This document shows positions 34,081 through 42,500 of a stretch of 64,000 nt of DNA, piece by piece. The stretch covers positions 1 to 64,000 of the forward strand of contig NZ_NMQT01000112.1 in assembly GCF_002234405.1 (NCBI RefSeq). The letters are read 5' to 3'. Position 1 is the first letter of the stretch. The number at the start of each line of letters is the position of its first letter. Below the pieces are notes generated by a model, which saw only the letters and a program-made list of their open reading frames with translations, was not told where the DNA came from and searched no databases. Position numbers and translations under genes: made by a program. Source of the stretch: Amycolatopsis thailandensis. Its GTDB lineage: Bacteria; Actinomycetota; Actinomycetes; Mycobacteriales; Pseudonocardiaceae.

Positions 34081-34515
34081 CTACTCCCCCTGCTCCCGCT
34101 TGGACTCGCGCCGACTGATCGCCTCGACGATATCGGCCACGGTCCCGAGCCCCTCCTCGGACAGCGTCACCGCGCGCAACGCCAGGTTGCGCACCGCGTT
34201 GTTCCGCAACGCTCCCAGCAATTCGATCTCTTCGGCAAGAGCTCTCCCCTGTTCGTCGTCGAAGAAGTACGCGGGCGGAACCTGGAAGAACGCCGCGAGC
34301 GCTTCGAGGTGCCGCTTGGTCGGGTTGTCCCTGCGACCTGTCCGCAGTTGCCAGAGGTAGGCGGCGGAGAACGACTCGCCGGTGCTCTCCCGGCAGGCCC
34401 GCGCCACCTCCTCGTGACTGTGCTGCTCACCGTTGGGCCGCCGGACCACCTGGAAGAGGCGGTCGATCCGGCTCGTGAGCATGGTCTCCCGTGGTTCGGC
34501 CACCTTCTCCTCCAT
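34081..34515 (-). CDS. XRE-family helix-turn-helix regulator
   Basis: 144 residues if the ATG at 34515 is used; GTG at 34503 and ATG at 34479 (GGGAG upstream) are alternatives. The helix-turn-helix is in HSHEEVARACRESTGESFSA then YLWQLRTGRRDNPTKRHLEALAAFF near residues 34-78, typical of regulators paired with ImmA/IrrE. The C-terminal half is alpha-helical and hydrophobic (LGALRNNAVRNLALRAVTL). It diverges from two small secreted-protein genes, and the intervening DNA has repeated CTGAGATGAATGA sites that are candidate binding sites. Confidence 0.82.
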   Translation of the reverse strand: MEEKVAEPRETMLTSRIDRLFQVVRRPNGEQHSHEEVARACRESTGESFSAAYLWQLRTGRRDNPTKRHLEALAAFFQVPPAYFFDDEQGRALAEEIELLGALRNNAVRNLALRAVTLSEEGLGTVADIVEAISRRESKREQGE

Positions 34516-34518
34516 AAA

Positions 34519-34611
34519 CTGAGATGAATGAGTCCACGTTGTCCGTTCATCTGAGATTGACAACGACGAACACGCTCCCCTAACGTCTCCCACGTTAGCT
34601 GAGATGAATGA
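34519..34611. promoter_or_regulatory. repeated CTGAGAT sites and TAACGT palindrome (candidate operator)
   Basis: CTGAGATGAATGA occurs at 34519-34531 and 34599-34611, with a partial CTGAGATTGA at 34551-34560. Between them TAACGT-CTCCC-ACGTTA (34581-34597) is a perfect palindrome. All lie in the 144-base gap between the XRE gene and the first secreted-protein gene. The spacing of the full repeats is 80 bases. Binding by the XRE protein is an inference. Confidence 0.6.
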
Positions 34612-34659
34612 CCATGGGGAGTCGGTCGATTCTGGCTGACGCCCAGGAGGGGAGCTCTC

Positions 34660-34926
34660 ATGAAGAAGTTGCTGGCCGCGGTCGCACTGTCGCTGGGCGC
34701 GCTGACCATGTCGGCGACGCCGGCCTTCGCGGTGGAGACCGGGGATTTCTACGCCACCGGCATCGGCCCGGGCCCGGGGGACGCCGTCACGTCGGCGGAA
34801 AAGGTCGCTCGCCTGTACGCCCGCAACACGGGCTGGCAGGACTCGCAGTGCTACGTCCGAGGTTCGGACATCCGGTCGCACTTCAGTTACTACAGCGCGA
34901 CCGTCTGGCTCTGGTGCCACCGCTGA
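34660..34926 (+). CDS. small secreted protein, first of two
   Basis: 88 residues with an excellent ribosome site (GGAGGGGAG). The signal peptide KKLLAAVALSLGALTMSA ends near TPAFA-VE; the mature protein has about 64 residues with two cysteines (SQCYVR, LWCHR) and a compact core (ATGIGPGPGDAVTSAEKVARL). The sequence resembles small actinomycete exported proteins with one disulfide, but I recognise no named family. It diverges from the XRE/ImmA cassette and may be its regulated target. Confidence 0.75.
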   Translation: MKKLLAAVALSLGALTMSATPAFAVETGDFYATGIGPGPGDAVTSAEKVARLYARNTGWQDSQCYVRGSDIRSHFSYYSATVWLWCHR

Positions 34927-34964
34927 CAGTCGTTTCGTCCACCGAAAACCAGGAGGGGTAAAGC

Positions 34965-35255
34965 ATGACCAGAACGATCGCCCGTGGTGCGGGGGCCGTG
35001 GCCCTCGCGGGGCTCATGGCACTCGCGCCGGCGGTGGCGAACGCCGAACCGAGCATCCAGGAGAGTCGCGCGTTCCTCGGGACGACGATCGAGAAGACCT
35101 CGGCGTCGGCCAAGCGAACGGCGCTGCAGCAGGCCTACGACCATGCCGCGGCTTACGGGTACACGCCCGAGCAGTGCGTGACCGTCCACCTCTACTCGGT
35201 GAAGATCAGCTTCGTGATGTACCGGGGTGAAGCCGGGATCAACTGCACGAAGTAG
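34965..35255 (+). CDS. small secreted protein, second of two
   Basis: 96 residues with AGGAGGGG ahead of the ATG. The signal peptide (IARGAGAVALAGLMALAPAV) ends near ANA-EP, leaving about 68 residues with two cysteines (EQCVTV, INCTK), again suggesting one disulfide. It starts 38 bases after the first small secreted gene and ends 24 bases before a perfect hairpin, so the two form a short operon. The mature core has the pattern TSASAKRTALQQAYDHAAAYG then the first cysteine, parallel in layout to the first protein (SAEKVARLYARNTG then Cys), which hints at a distant common family. Confidence 0.75.
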   Translation: MTRTIARGAGAVALAGLMALAPAVANAEPSIQESRAFLGTTIEKTSASAKRTALQQAYDHAAAYGYTPEQCVTVHLYSVKISFVMYRGEAGINCTK

Positions 35256-35278
35256 GCCGGTGCTCCACAGATGACAAA

Positions 35279-35310
35279 GCCCGGGGTGACGACAGGTCGT
35301 CACCCCGGGC
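35279..35310. terminator. bidirectional hairpin terminator
   Basis: A perfect 14-base-pair stem, GCCCGGGGTGACGA at 35279-35292 and its complement at 35297-35310, loop CAGG. It lies between the convergent secreted-protein gene (stop 35255) and beta-propeller gene (stop 35331), so it can serve both. Confidence 0.85.
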
Positions 35311-35330
35311 CGAATCGAAGATCCCGAAGC

Positions 35331-36293
35331 TCAGCTCCGCAGATCGATGTACGCCAAGGCCGCCTGCCCGGCGAGCACCACGTACGCGTGCGTACCGTCC
35401 TGGGTGACTGCCGTGCCGTACGGGTAGGCACCCGCGGGCAGCTTCCGCGTCAGCGTGTTCGTGTTCGTGTCGAATTCGGCGAGCGTGCCCTGCGTCGTGT
35501 CGCTTGCCCGGCTACCCGCATAGACCCGGCTCCCGTCCGGGCTGATCGTGAGCAGATAGCCGTTCTGCAGACCCGGAACGCGCGTGACGACCTCGTGGGC
35601 GACCAGGTCGACCACGACCAGCGCGTTGCCGCCGTTCTGGTAGGCACGCGTTCCGTCCGGGGAAAGCACGACGTCTCCGCCTGAACCGCTCTTCACCGCG
35701 TCCACCACGGTGTTCGTCGTGGTGTCGATCGCGGTCAGTTCGCCGGACTCGGTCGCCGCCCAGACCTTCGTGCCGTCCGGCGAAGTGGCGAGCGCGTGGG
35801 CCGTGGTTTCGAGCTTGACCGCGGCGACCTCGGTATCCGTGGTGGTGTCGAGGACATGGACGGCTTCCCGTCCGGCGACGTACACGCGGCTGCCGTCCCG
35901 CGAAATGGTGAGCGACGTCGGATAGTCGCCGCCGAACGCGGAGGCGACCATGGTCTCCGACGCCGTGTCGATCACCGAGACGGCGTTCGCATAGGCGTTG
36001 GCGACATACGCCTTGGACCCGTCCGGTGTGAACGCGACTTCGAACGGACCTCGCTGGACCGCGATCGTGTTCGTGACCTTGTTGGTCGCGGTGTCGACGA
36101 CGGTCACGGACGCGTCCGGCGGGCTGGTGACGTAGGCCTTCTTGCCGTCCGGGCTGAGCGCGACGGCTTCCGGATACTTTCCGGTCGGGATCAGGACGGT
36201 CGGATCGGCCGCGTTCGCGACACCGGTGGACACGCCGAGCAGGACGGCGGTGACACCGGCGACGACGGCACGCCGCGTCGAAGTACGGAACAT
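35331..36293 (-). CDS. secreted YVTN-type beta-propeller protein
   Basis: 320 residues from the ATG at 36293 (AAGGAG about 11 bases upstream). A signal peptide with basic start and hydrophobic core (RRAVVAGVTAVLLGVSTGVA) ends near ANA-AD. The rest is a propeller of about seven 40-residue blades, each with a SPDG-x-(K/R/T)-(A/V)-Y/W-V/A core (ALSPDGKKAYV, FTPDGSKAYVAN, SRDGSRVYVAG, SPDGTKVWAA, SPDGTRAYQNG, SPDGSRVYAGS, TQDGTHAYVV). Proteins of this type are extracellular or cell-wall binding surfaces without a defined catalytic role. It is unrelated in sequence to the kelch propellers of the giant-protein operon. Confidence 0.85.
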   Translation of the reverse strand: MFRTSTRRAVVAGVTAVLLGVSTGVANAADPTVLIPTGKYPEAVALSPDGKKAYVTSPPDASVTVVDTATNKVTNTIAVQRGPFEVAFTPDGSKAYVANAYANAVSVIDTASETMVASAFGGDYPTSLTISRDGSRVYVAGREAVHVLDTTTDTEVAAVKLETTAHALATSPDGTKVWAATESGELTAIDTTTNTVVDAVKSGSGGDVVLSPDGTRAYQNGGNALVVVDLVAHEVVTRVPGLQNGYLLTISPDGSRVYAGSRASDTTQGTLAEFDTNTNTLTRKLPAGAYPYGTAVTQDGTHAYVVLAGQAALAYIDLRS

Positions 36294-36511
36294 AGTCGGA
36301 AGAACTCCTTTTCCAGGCACGGCGAAGCCGCGCCACCCCAGTTGACGAACCGGAACCTATCGGACGGAGCGGACAGTCCGCCAGAGGGTCTCAGCCACCT
36401 GAGCGCCGTCCCGGAGCCGGCGTCGAGCCGTCGGAGTGTCGACGTGGCGGTGCACGGACCCGTCCGCGCGGAGCGCGATGAGTTCCTCGTGCGCGGGCCA
36501 TCATCGGCGCG

Positions 36512-36760
36512 ATGCAGGGCACGATTCCGTACGGCTTGACGTTCGGGCTCGTCTCCTCGAAAACCTGGGCCGCGGGGCTGTCACTCTGTCAATTACGCTT
36601 CACCGGCTCGGGACCTTTGCGTCTCATCCGTTTTCTCGACGACGCCTGCGACCGCGACGTACTCCGCATGGCCGGTCCCAGCTACCAGTTCAAGCATGCT
36701 CGCCTGCAAGACCGCTTGGCCGCGGATTGGGCCACCCGAGGAGAGGCCCGGCCCGGCTGA
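36512..36760 (+). pseudogene. C-terminal remnant of a NACHT-type protein
   Basis: 82 residues. The end (GPLRLIRFLDDACDRDVLR, GPSYQFKHARLQDRLA) matches the extreme C-terminus typical of large actinomycete NACHT NTPases with membrane segments. The ATPase and membrane portions that should precede it are missing, and the first 30 residues are only partly similar. No good ribosome site is seen. It appears to be what remains of a much larger gene. The 218 bases upstream hold no recognisable gene. Confidence 0.6.
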
Positions 36761-36795
36761 CGTCGAGTGCCGCGCGAATGGAGTAAGAACGAGCC

Positions 36796-38334
36796 ATGGT
36801 GACGCTGGATCGGCTCGTGAACGTCCTCGGCGGATACGGGGCGAGGTTGTGCTGCTGCCCGGTCTCCCGCGAGGTCGCGCTCCGCGACGTGGTGATGTAC
36901 GACGCCGCCGACCCGCGTGAACTGCGCGGGGACGTCTTCCTCGCCGTTGGGACGGACTCGATCGCCACGGCCGTCGACCTGGCCGTGGCGGCGCGGGCGT
37001 CGGTCGTCCTGGTCCGCGGATCGCAGCCGCCGGATCAGGAGGCGACCGAGCGAGCGGAGACCGGCGGTGTCGCGGTTTTGCTGGTGGAGCCGGACGTGTC
37101 CTGGGGCCAGCTCGCCGGAGTGGTCTACGGGCTGGTGCTGGAAGGCCGGGAGACCGAGTCGGGCCGTGGGCCGACCGACCTGTTCGCGTTGGCCGACAGT
37201 CTGGCGGACGCGCTCGGGAGCGCGGTGACCATCGAGGACCGGCTCTCCCGGGTCCTGGCCTACTCCAGCCGTCAGCATCAGGCCGATCGGGCGCGGCTGG
37301 AAACGATCCTGGGCAGGCGCGTTCCCGAGCCGGTCCGCGAACTGTTCGAGCACCGGGGTGTGTTCGGGCACCTCGCCGAGTCGGACGAACCGTTGTTCGT
37401 CGAGGCCGATCCCGAACACGGGCTCACCGGGCGCATGGTCGTCGCGGTCCGGGCGGGCCGGGAGGCCTTGGGCTCGATCTGGGTGGAATGCGACCAGCCG
37501 TTGTCCGACGTCCGGCGTGCGGTGCTGCGGGACAGTTCGCGCACGGTCGGCCTGCACCTGCTGCGGTCCCGGGCGAGCGCGGATCTGGAACGGCAGGTCG
37601 AATCCGATCTGGTGATCCGCCTGCTGGAAGGCACGCCGGACGCGGCGGCCGTGCTCAGCAGGCTCGGTCTGCCGCCCGGCCGGTTCCGGGTGATCGCGCT
37701 GCAGGCCCACATCGGCGACGAGCGCCATGCCGCACTCCTGCTCGCGTTCGAACGGGCGACGACCGGTTTCGGCTGGTCACGACCGGGTCGCAGCACTTTG
37801 TTCAGCAACACCGTCTACACCGTCCTGCCCGGGGACGACGTGTCGGCGGCCAGGGCGTGGGTCGGTTCGATCCGCGAAGCCCTGCCCAGGCAGGTGACGA
37901 TGCTGGCCGGGGTCGGGTCGGGCGCGGTGTCCGCGGAGCTGCCGGCCAGCAGGCGGGAAGCCGACGAGTGTCTCGCGTTGCACGACGTCCGGCCCACCAC
38001 GAAGTCCGCGATCGCCTACGACGAGGCATGGGACGACATCCTGGTGCAACGGCTGCGGGCCGCCGCGGCGTCCGGCCGGGCACCGGCCCGGGGACCGATC
38101 ACCGAATTGCGGCGGCACGACAGCGCGAACGCCACCAGCTACGTCGCGACGCTGCGCGCCTGGCTGGAGGCGCAAGGGGACCTCTCGGAAGCCGCCGAGC
38201 GCCTGGACGTCCACCCCAACACGATCCGCTACCGGCTGCGGAAGATGGCCGAAGTGACCGAACTCCGGCTCGACCAGCCCGCGAAACGGCTGGCGATGAT
38301 CATCGAACTGGCGGTCTCCGATCCGACCCCTTGA
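36796..38334 (+). CDS. PucR-family transcriptional regulator
   Basis: 512 residues. The N-terminal purine-catabolism-regulator-like domain (residues 1-120) is followed by a GGDEF-like/CdaR middle region (about 270-400). The C-terminal PucR helix-turn-helix (LRAWLEAQGDLSEAAERL, DVHPNTIRYRLRKM) lies at about residues 445-485. Such proteins activate amino-acid, purine or gamma-aminobutyrate catabolic genes. The DadA-like flavoenzyme gene follows 109 bases downstream, and a palindrome lies in that gap, so this regulator probably controls it. Confidence 0.88.
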   Translation: MVTLDRLVNVLGGYGARLCCCPVSREVALRDVVMYDAADPRELRGDVFLAVGTDSIATAVDLAVAARASVVLVRGSQPPDQEATERAETGGVAVLLVEPDVSWGQLAGVVYGLVLEGRETESGRGPTDLFALADSLADALGSAVTIEDRLSRVLAYSSRQHQADRARLETILGRRVPEPVRELFEHRGVFGHLAESDEPLFVEADPEHGLTGRMVVAVRAGREALGSIWVECDQPLSDVRRAVLRDSSRTVGLHLLRSRASADLERQVESDLVIRLLEGTPDAAAVLSRLGLPPGRFRVIALQAHIGDERHAALLLAFERATTGFGWSRPGRSTLFSNTVYTVLPGDDVSAARAWVGSIREALPRQVTMLAGVGSGAVSAELPASRREADECLALHDVRPTTKSAIAYDEAWDDILVQRLRAAAASGRAPARGPITELRRHDSANATSYVATLRAWLEAQGDLSEAAERLDVHPNTIRYRLRKMAEVTELRLDQPAKRLAMIIELAVSDPTP

Positions 38335-38360
38335 CCGTTCCGGCCAAAACCGCCTGCCCT

Positions 38361-38381
38361 GATTGTCGGATCCGGACAATC
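38361..38381. promoter_or_regulatory. palindrome GATTGTC-N7-GACAATC (candidate PucR operator)
   Basis: A 21-base site with perfect 7-base arms and a central GGATCC, 62 bases before the flavoenzyme start and 26 bases after the PucR stop. Position suggests binding by the adjacent PucR-type regulator; the assignment is inferred. Confidence 0.5.
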
Positions 38382-38443
38382 ATCGCCGTCCGATTCCGAG
38401 CCATCCTGACCGCGACAGCACCACTCGTGCAGCGGAGGAATTC

Positions 38444-39706
38444 ATGGGCGATCTCGACCGGATCGACGGCGTCCCACGTTCGGCGATCGTGATCGGCGCC
38501 GGCGTGGTCGGCCTGTCGACCGCGTGGTTCTTGCAGGAACGCGGGGTCGGCGTCACGGTGGTGGACCGCGAGGGCATCGCGGCCGGTGCGTCGTGGGGCA
38601 ACGCCGGCTGGCTCTCCCCCGGGCTCGCGTTCCCGCTCAACGAGCCCGGCGTCCTGCGCTACGGCCTGCGGACACTGCTGGACCGGCAAGCCCCGCTGCA
38701 CGTCCCGCCGTCGCCAGACCCGCGACTGTGGTCGTTCCTGGCCCGGTTCGCCGCGAACTGCACCGGCCGATCGTGGACGCGCGCCGTCGAGGCGAACGCG
38801 CCGCTGAACGAAGAATGCCTCGAAGCCTTCGACGTCCTCACTGCCAACGGCGTCGACGCGCCGACCATCGAAGCCCCGATCACGGCGGCGTTCGAGACCG
38901 CTGGGCACGCCGCGGGCCTGATCACGGAACTGCGGCGCATCGGCGAGGCTGGGCAGGACATCTCCTACACCCGGCTCACCGGCGCCGAGCTCGCGGAGCG
39001 GTTCCCCCAGGCCACCGGGAGGCTCGGCGCCGGTGTCCGGATCGATGGACAGCGCTACGTGGATCCCGGCCGGTTCGTCGAGTCGCTGGCGCGGGCGGTG
39101 GTCAGCCGGGGCGGGACGATCCGGCACCGGTTCGAGGTCGCGTCGCTGCGCGCGCACCGCCACGCGATCAGCGTGCGCTCGACGTCGGGCCAGACGGTGA
39201 ACGCCAACGCGGTCGTACTCGCGACCGGTGCCTGGCTGGGAGGCCTGGGACGGAAGTGGGGTGTCAAGGTCCCCGTGCGCGCCGGTCGCGGCTATTCCTT
39301 CACCGTGCCGACCGACGACCCGGTGCCCGGACCGCTTTACCTGCCGGACATCCGCGTGGCGTGCACGCCGTACCGGGGCGGCCTCCGGGTGGCAGGGACG
39401 ATGGAGTTCCGGAAGCCGGACGCGCCACTGGATCCGGCGCGGATCGCCGCGATCATCGATTCGGCACGGCCGTACCTCACCGGGCTGGACTGGGAGGGGC
39501 GCACCGACGAATGGGTCGGCTCCCGCCCGGTCAGCACCGACGGGCGCCACGTGATCGGCGCGACGAGCACTCCCGGCCTCTACGTCGCGGGCGGGCACGG
39601 GATGTGGGGACTGACCCACGGGCCGGTCACCGGGCGGCTCCTGGCCGAGAACATCACCACCGGCAAGCAGCCCGAGGCCCTTCGGCCCTTCGACCCCCTC
39701 CGCTGA
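38444..39706 (+). CDS. DadA-like FAD-dependent D-amino-acid dehydrogenase/oxidoreductase
   Basis: 420 residues with GGAGGAATTC before the ATG. FAD binding is shown by IVIGAGVVGLSTAWFLQERG near residue 15 and the adjacent VVDREGIAAGASWGNAGWLSP. A second FAD contact is ANAVVLATGAWLG, and the C-terminal GLYVAGGHGMWGLTHGP closes the cofactor site. The order and motifs are those of the DAO/DadA family, which oxidises D-amino acids or cyclic/secondary amines to imino acids. With PucR upstream, and proline racemase and ornithine cyclodeaminase 4-5 kb downstream, D-proline or a hydroxyproline is an attractive but unproven substrate. Confidence 0.85.
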   Translation: MGDLDRIDGVPRSAIVIGAGVVGLSTAWFLQERGVGVTVVDREGIAAGASWGNAGWLSPGLAFPLNEPGVLRYGLRTLLDRQAPLHVPPSPDPRLWSFLARFAANCTGRSWTRAVEANAPLNEECLEAFDVLTANGVDAPTIEAPITAAFETAGHAAGLITELRRIGEAGQDISYTRLTGAELAERFPQATGRLGAGVRIDGQRYVDPGRFVESLARAVVSRGGTIRHRFEVASLRAHRHAISVRSTSGQTVNANAVVLATGAWLGGLGRKWGVKVPVRAGRGYSFTVPTDDPVPGPLYLPDIRVACTPYRGGLRVAGTMEFRKPDAPLDPARIAAIIDSARPYLTGLDWEGRTDEWVGSRPVSTDGRHVIGATSTPGLYVAGGHGMWGLTHGPVTGRLLAENITTGKQPEALRPFDPLR

Positions 39707-39711
39707 TCGGG

Positions 39712-39879
39712 ATGACGATGCCACCGGAAGAAGAGAGCACACAGTCCGAAGTGGACCGGCTCCGCGCCGAGAACGCCTTGCTGCGCACCGAGAAGGCCCT
39801 TCTGCTGAAGGCCGCCATCGGATTCGCAACCGACGCGGGCGCTTTCCCGCGTCCGCCCCGAAAACCAGAGACCCGCTGA
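39712..39879 (+). CDS. 55-aa coiled-coil microprotein
   Basis: Starts 6 bases after the flavoenzyme stop, with weak ribosome site CGGG. A leucine-rich coiled coil is visible (SEVDRLRAENALLRTEKALL), followed by AAIGFATDAGAFPRPPRKPE. The heptads resemble the zipper at the end of IS3-type OrfA proteins, but no other transposase sequence, inverted repeat or OrfB is present. It may be a genuine small protein cotranscribed with the flavoenzyme. A terminator follows 21 bases after its stop. Confidence 0.5.
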   Translation: MTMPPEEESTQSEVDRLRAENALLRTEKALLLKAAIGFATDAGAFPRPPRKPETR

Positions 39880-39899
39880 CGACGCGGGACTCACCGAAG

Positions 39900-39941
39900 G
39901 TCTGTGAGGGTCGGGGCTTTCCGCGCCCGGCCCTCACAGAC
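39900..39941 (+). terminator. hairpin terminator
   Basis: GTCTGTGAGGG at 39900-39910 pairs perfectly with CCCTCACAGAC at 39931-39941; the 20-base loop holds a further short CGGG/CCCG pairing. It separates the flavoenzyme unit from the GreA-like gene. Confidence 0.8.
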
Positions 39942-39968
39942 GTCATCCATCGAAAGGCGATCATCACC

Positions 39969-40427
39969 ATGACCATCGTCTCGTCAGGCCCTTGGCTCAC
40001 CCCGGAGACTCACGCGCGCCTGGTGCGGGAGCTCGCGGCGTTACGGCGCCCCGCCGCCGACGACCGGGACGGCGACGACGAAATCACGCTCACCATCCAC
40101 CGGCAGGCCCGGATCCGGCAGATCGAAGACCTGCTGCGCGGGGCCGTCGTCGGGCAGGATCCCCCCGACGACGGGATCGCCGAGCCCGGCATGGTGCTCA
40201 CCGTCGAGTACGACGACGGCGACACCGAGACCTTCCTGCTCGGCACGCGCGACGAAGCAGGCCATGGCGTTCTTGAGGTCTACTCCCCCGATTCGCCCAT
40301 CGGCCGCGCGCTGCACGGCGCGAAACCGGGTGAGCGGCGGGAATACCGTGTGCCGAGCGGCGACGCGGTCCGCGTCACCCTTGTCGGAGCGGAGCCTTAC
40401 GGGCGGCATCGAGGAACCTCTCACTGA
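39969..40427 (+). CDS. GreA/GreB-family protein
   Basis: 152 residues. The N-terminal half would form the antiparallel coiled coil (LTPETHARLVRELAALRRP, TIHRQARIRQIEDLLRGA), and the C-terminal half is the FKBP-like domain with DGDTETFLLGTRDE, YSPDSPIGRALHGAKPGERR and a closing VPSGDAVRVTLV strand. GreA proteins rescue backtracked RNA polymerase. At 152 residues it is a little shorter than canonical GreA (about 158-164), and it lies away from housekeeping genes, so it is probably a secondary paralogue. Confidence 0.82.
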   Translation: MTIVSSGPWLTPETHARLVRELAALRRPAADDRDGDDEITLTIHRQARIRQIEDLLRGAVVGQDPPDDGIAEPGMVLTVEYDDGDTETFLLGTRDEAGHGVLEVYSPDSPIGRALHGAKPGERREYRVPSGDAVRVTLVGAEPYGRHRGTSH

Positions 40428-40524
40428 TACCCGAACCCTTGGCAGACGCGCGAGCGGTCAAGCATGGCACCTTTGCCTTTCGGCCCAAACAAATCCGGCG
40501 ACATCGACGATCTTCCTCGCGACA

Positions 40525-41268
40525 ATGGGCTTCATGGAGGAGGTCGAGGTCGTCGTCGCCCACCACGACTGCGCGACGCTGCGCGTCGGTGAGGTGTTCC
40601 TGAAGATCGACGCCGATCAGACGCGCACCGACGTCGAGGTCGAGGCGATGGCCATGGCGCCGATCCCGACTCCCGAGGTCTTGTGGCGGAAGCCGCCCGT
40701 ACTCGCGCTCGCCGCTCTCCCGGGAAAGGCACTCGGCCGCCTTGGCGAGCCATCGACAGCGTCACCGGAGGCGTGGGCGGCCGCGGGAGCCACGGTCCGG
40801 AGGTTGCACGACGCGCCGTTGCCGCCGCGGCAGGGCCGGAGTGCCGACGAGCTCGCGGCGCGCCTCGACGCCGAATGCGAGTGGCTCGTCGGCACCCACG
40901 TCCTCCCCGCTGACCTGGTCGAGCGCAACCGCCGACTCGCCGAGACGGTGCTCCGGCCGTGGACGCCCGTGTTCATCCATGGCGATCTGCAGATCTCGCA
41001 TGTGTTCGTCGACAGCGACGAGATCACCGGCGTGATCGACTGGTCCGAGGCCGCCCAGGGCGATGCTCTGTTCGACCTCGCCACCTTGACGCTCGGTCAC
41101 GAAGAACACCTCGCCGACGTCGTAGAAGGCTACGGCACCGACGTCGACCTCGACATGATCCGCGGGTGGTGGTCCTTGCGCTGTCTGCTGGCGATCCGTT
41201 GGCTGGCCGAGCACGGCTTCGATCCCTCTTCGCCGGGCTGCGAAATCGACGTGCTGAAATCCGTGTGA
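40525..41268 (+). CDS. aminoglycoside phosphotransferase-family kinase
   Basis: About 247 residues (ATG at 40525 or 40534). The kinase-like fold is shown by the catalytic loop FIHGDLQISHVFVD near residue 152 and the metal-binding GVIDWSEAAQGDALFDLATL near 170. The Asn normally found four residues after the catalytic Asp (HGDxxxxN) is His here, which may alter metal binding or specificity. Substrate unknown; such genes in actinomycetes are not necessarily resistance genes. The N-terminal lobe is compact (VGEVFLKIDADQTRTDVEVEAM). Confidence 0.8.
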   Translation: MGFMEEVEVVVAHHDCATLRVGEVFLKIDADQTRTDVEVEAMAMAPIPTPEVLWRKPPVLALAALPGKALGRLGEPSTASPEAWAAAGATVRRLHDAPLPPRQGRSADELAARLDAECEWLVGTHVLPADLVERNRRLAETVLRPWTPVFIHGDLQISHVFVDSDEITGVIDWSEAAQGDALFDLATLTLGHEEHLADVVEGYGTDVDLDMIRGWWSLRCLLAIRWLAEHGFDPSSPGCEIDVLKSV

Positions 41269-41488
41269 CGGCTGTCAGCTCCGTTCGTGCGCTTCGGTGA
41301 ATTTTATGGAAACTGTCGAGCAGGTCCACCATTCGAAAGCATTTTCGCGGAACGCCGGGCCATTCGTACCTCGGTGAGCCGAGGAATTCCGCGTGATCCC
41401 GCGTTGTGGAACAATTCTCCGCCATCCCGGTGAAGAATTCGGCAAGATCGTCCGAGGCCTGCGGCATGGCGATATCGTCCGGTCAGTG

Positions 41489-42490
41489 ATGGGGCGTGGG
41501 GAATCGGTGGAGCCGGCTGGACGTGGCGGAAGTGTCATCTCGCTTGCGGGGGCGGTGAGCGCCGGTGTCGGCTTGGCGGTTCAGTCGCGCTTGAACGGGG
41601 AGCTCGGTTCGCGGGTGGGCGACGGAATCACGGCGACGCTGGCATCGACTTCCGTCGGACTTCTGTTGCTGCTCGCGATCGTTCCGCTGTTCCCGGCGGG
41701 ACGACGCGGGCTGGGCCTGGTCCGCGCGGCGGTACGCACCGGCGGGCTGCGAGGGTGGCACCTGACGGGCGGAGTGTGTGGCGCCGTGTTCGTGGCCAGT
41801 CAGGGAATCAGCGTCGGTTCCCTCGGCGTGGCCGTGTTCACGGTGGCGGTCGTGGGCGGCTCGGCCGTCGGCGGGCTGATCGTGGACCGGTTCTGGGGTG
41901 GAGACGGCACTCCTCGCCCGATCACGGTGGCACGGACGGCGGGTGCCGCGGCCTGCGTGGCGGCGGTCGCCATCGCCGGGAACGGCGCGTGGGGTGGCTC
42001 CGGAACCCTGGCCTTGGTGATATTGCCCGTGTTCGCCGGCGTCGCGATCGCGACACAGTCGGCACTGAACGGACGGGTCGGAGCGATCGCCGGGTCTCCG
42101 TGGCCGGCCACCCTGATCAACTTTTCCGTCGCGGCCGGGTCGCTCGCCCTCGCTCTCGTCCTGCGAGCCGGGTTCGGCGGAGCCCTGCCTGGACACCTGC
42201 CCGCGGAGCCGCTCCTCTACCTGGCCGGGGTGATCGGAATGGGCGTCGTAGCGGTGGCCACCACCGTCGTCCGGCGCATCGGCGTGCTGGTCTTCGGGCT
42301 GGCCAGCGTGGCCGGTCAGCTGCTCGGCGCCGTCCTGCTGGACGCCCTCACCCCAGGCCCGCGGCCGTCCGCCGCCACCTTCGTCGGCGTCGCGATCACT
42401 TTCGCCGCGCTCGTGCTCGCGGCCCACCCCCGCTTCCGGCGAAGCGAGACCGTCCAGGACGCGCGTTTGACGGCATCAAGGCCGCGCTAG
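41489..42490 (+). CDS. DMT-superfamily (DUF606/YdcZ-like) membrane exporter
   Basis: 333 residues with about ten hydrophobic segments in two similar halves. Each half begins with a VQSRLNG/TQSALNG motif (AGVGLAVQSRLNGELGSRVG near residue 27, AGVAIATQSALNGRVGAIAG near 196), which is diagnostic for the tandem DUF606 arrangement of the drug/metabolite transporter superfamily. It acts in the cytoplasmic membrane; cargo is unknown. The start ATG is preceded by GTCAGTG and no strong ribosome site. The 220 bases upstream hold no recognisable gene. Confidence 0.82.
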   Translation: MGRGESVEPAGRGGSVISLAGAVSAGVGLAVQSRLNGELGSRVGDGITATLASTSVGLLLLLAIVPLFPAGRRGLGLVRAAVRTGGLRGWHLTGGVCGAVFVASQGISVGSLGVAVFTVAVVGGSAVGGLIVDRFWGGDGTPRPITVARTAGAAACVAAVAIAGNGAWGGSGTLALVILPVFAGVAIATQSALNGRVGAIAGSPWPATLINFSVAAGSLALALVLRAGFGGALPGHLPAEPLLYLAGVIGMGVVAVATTVVRRIGVLVFGLASVAGQLLGAVLLDALTPGPRPSAATFVGVAITFAALVLAAHPRFRRSETVQDARLTASRPR

Positions 42491-42500
42491 ATTGGCCTGT

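Noticed and set aside
39712-39879. IS3-type transposase fragment
   Set aside because: Only the coiled coil is suggestive; no OrfB, inverted repeats or target duplications are visible, so I list it as a microprotein instead.
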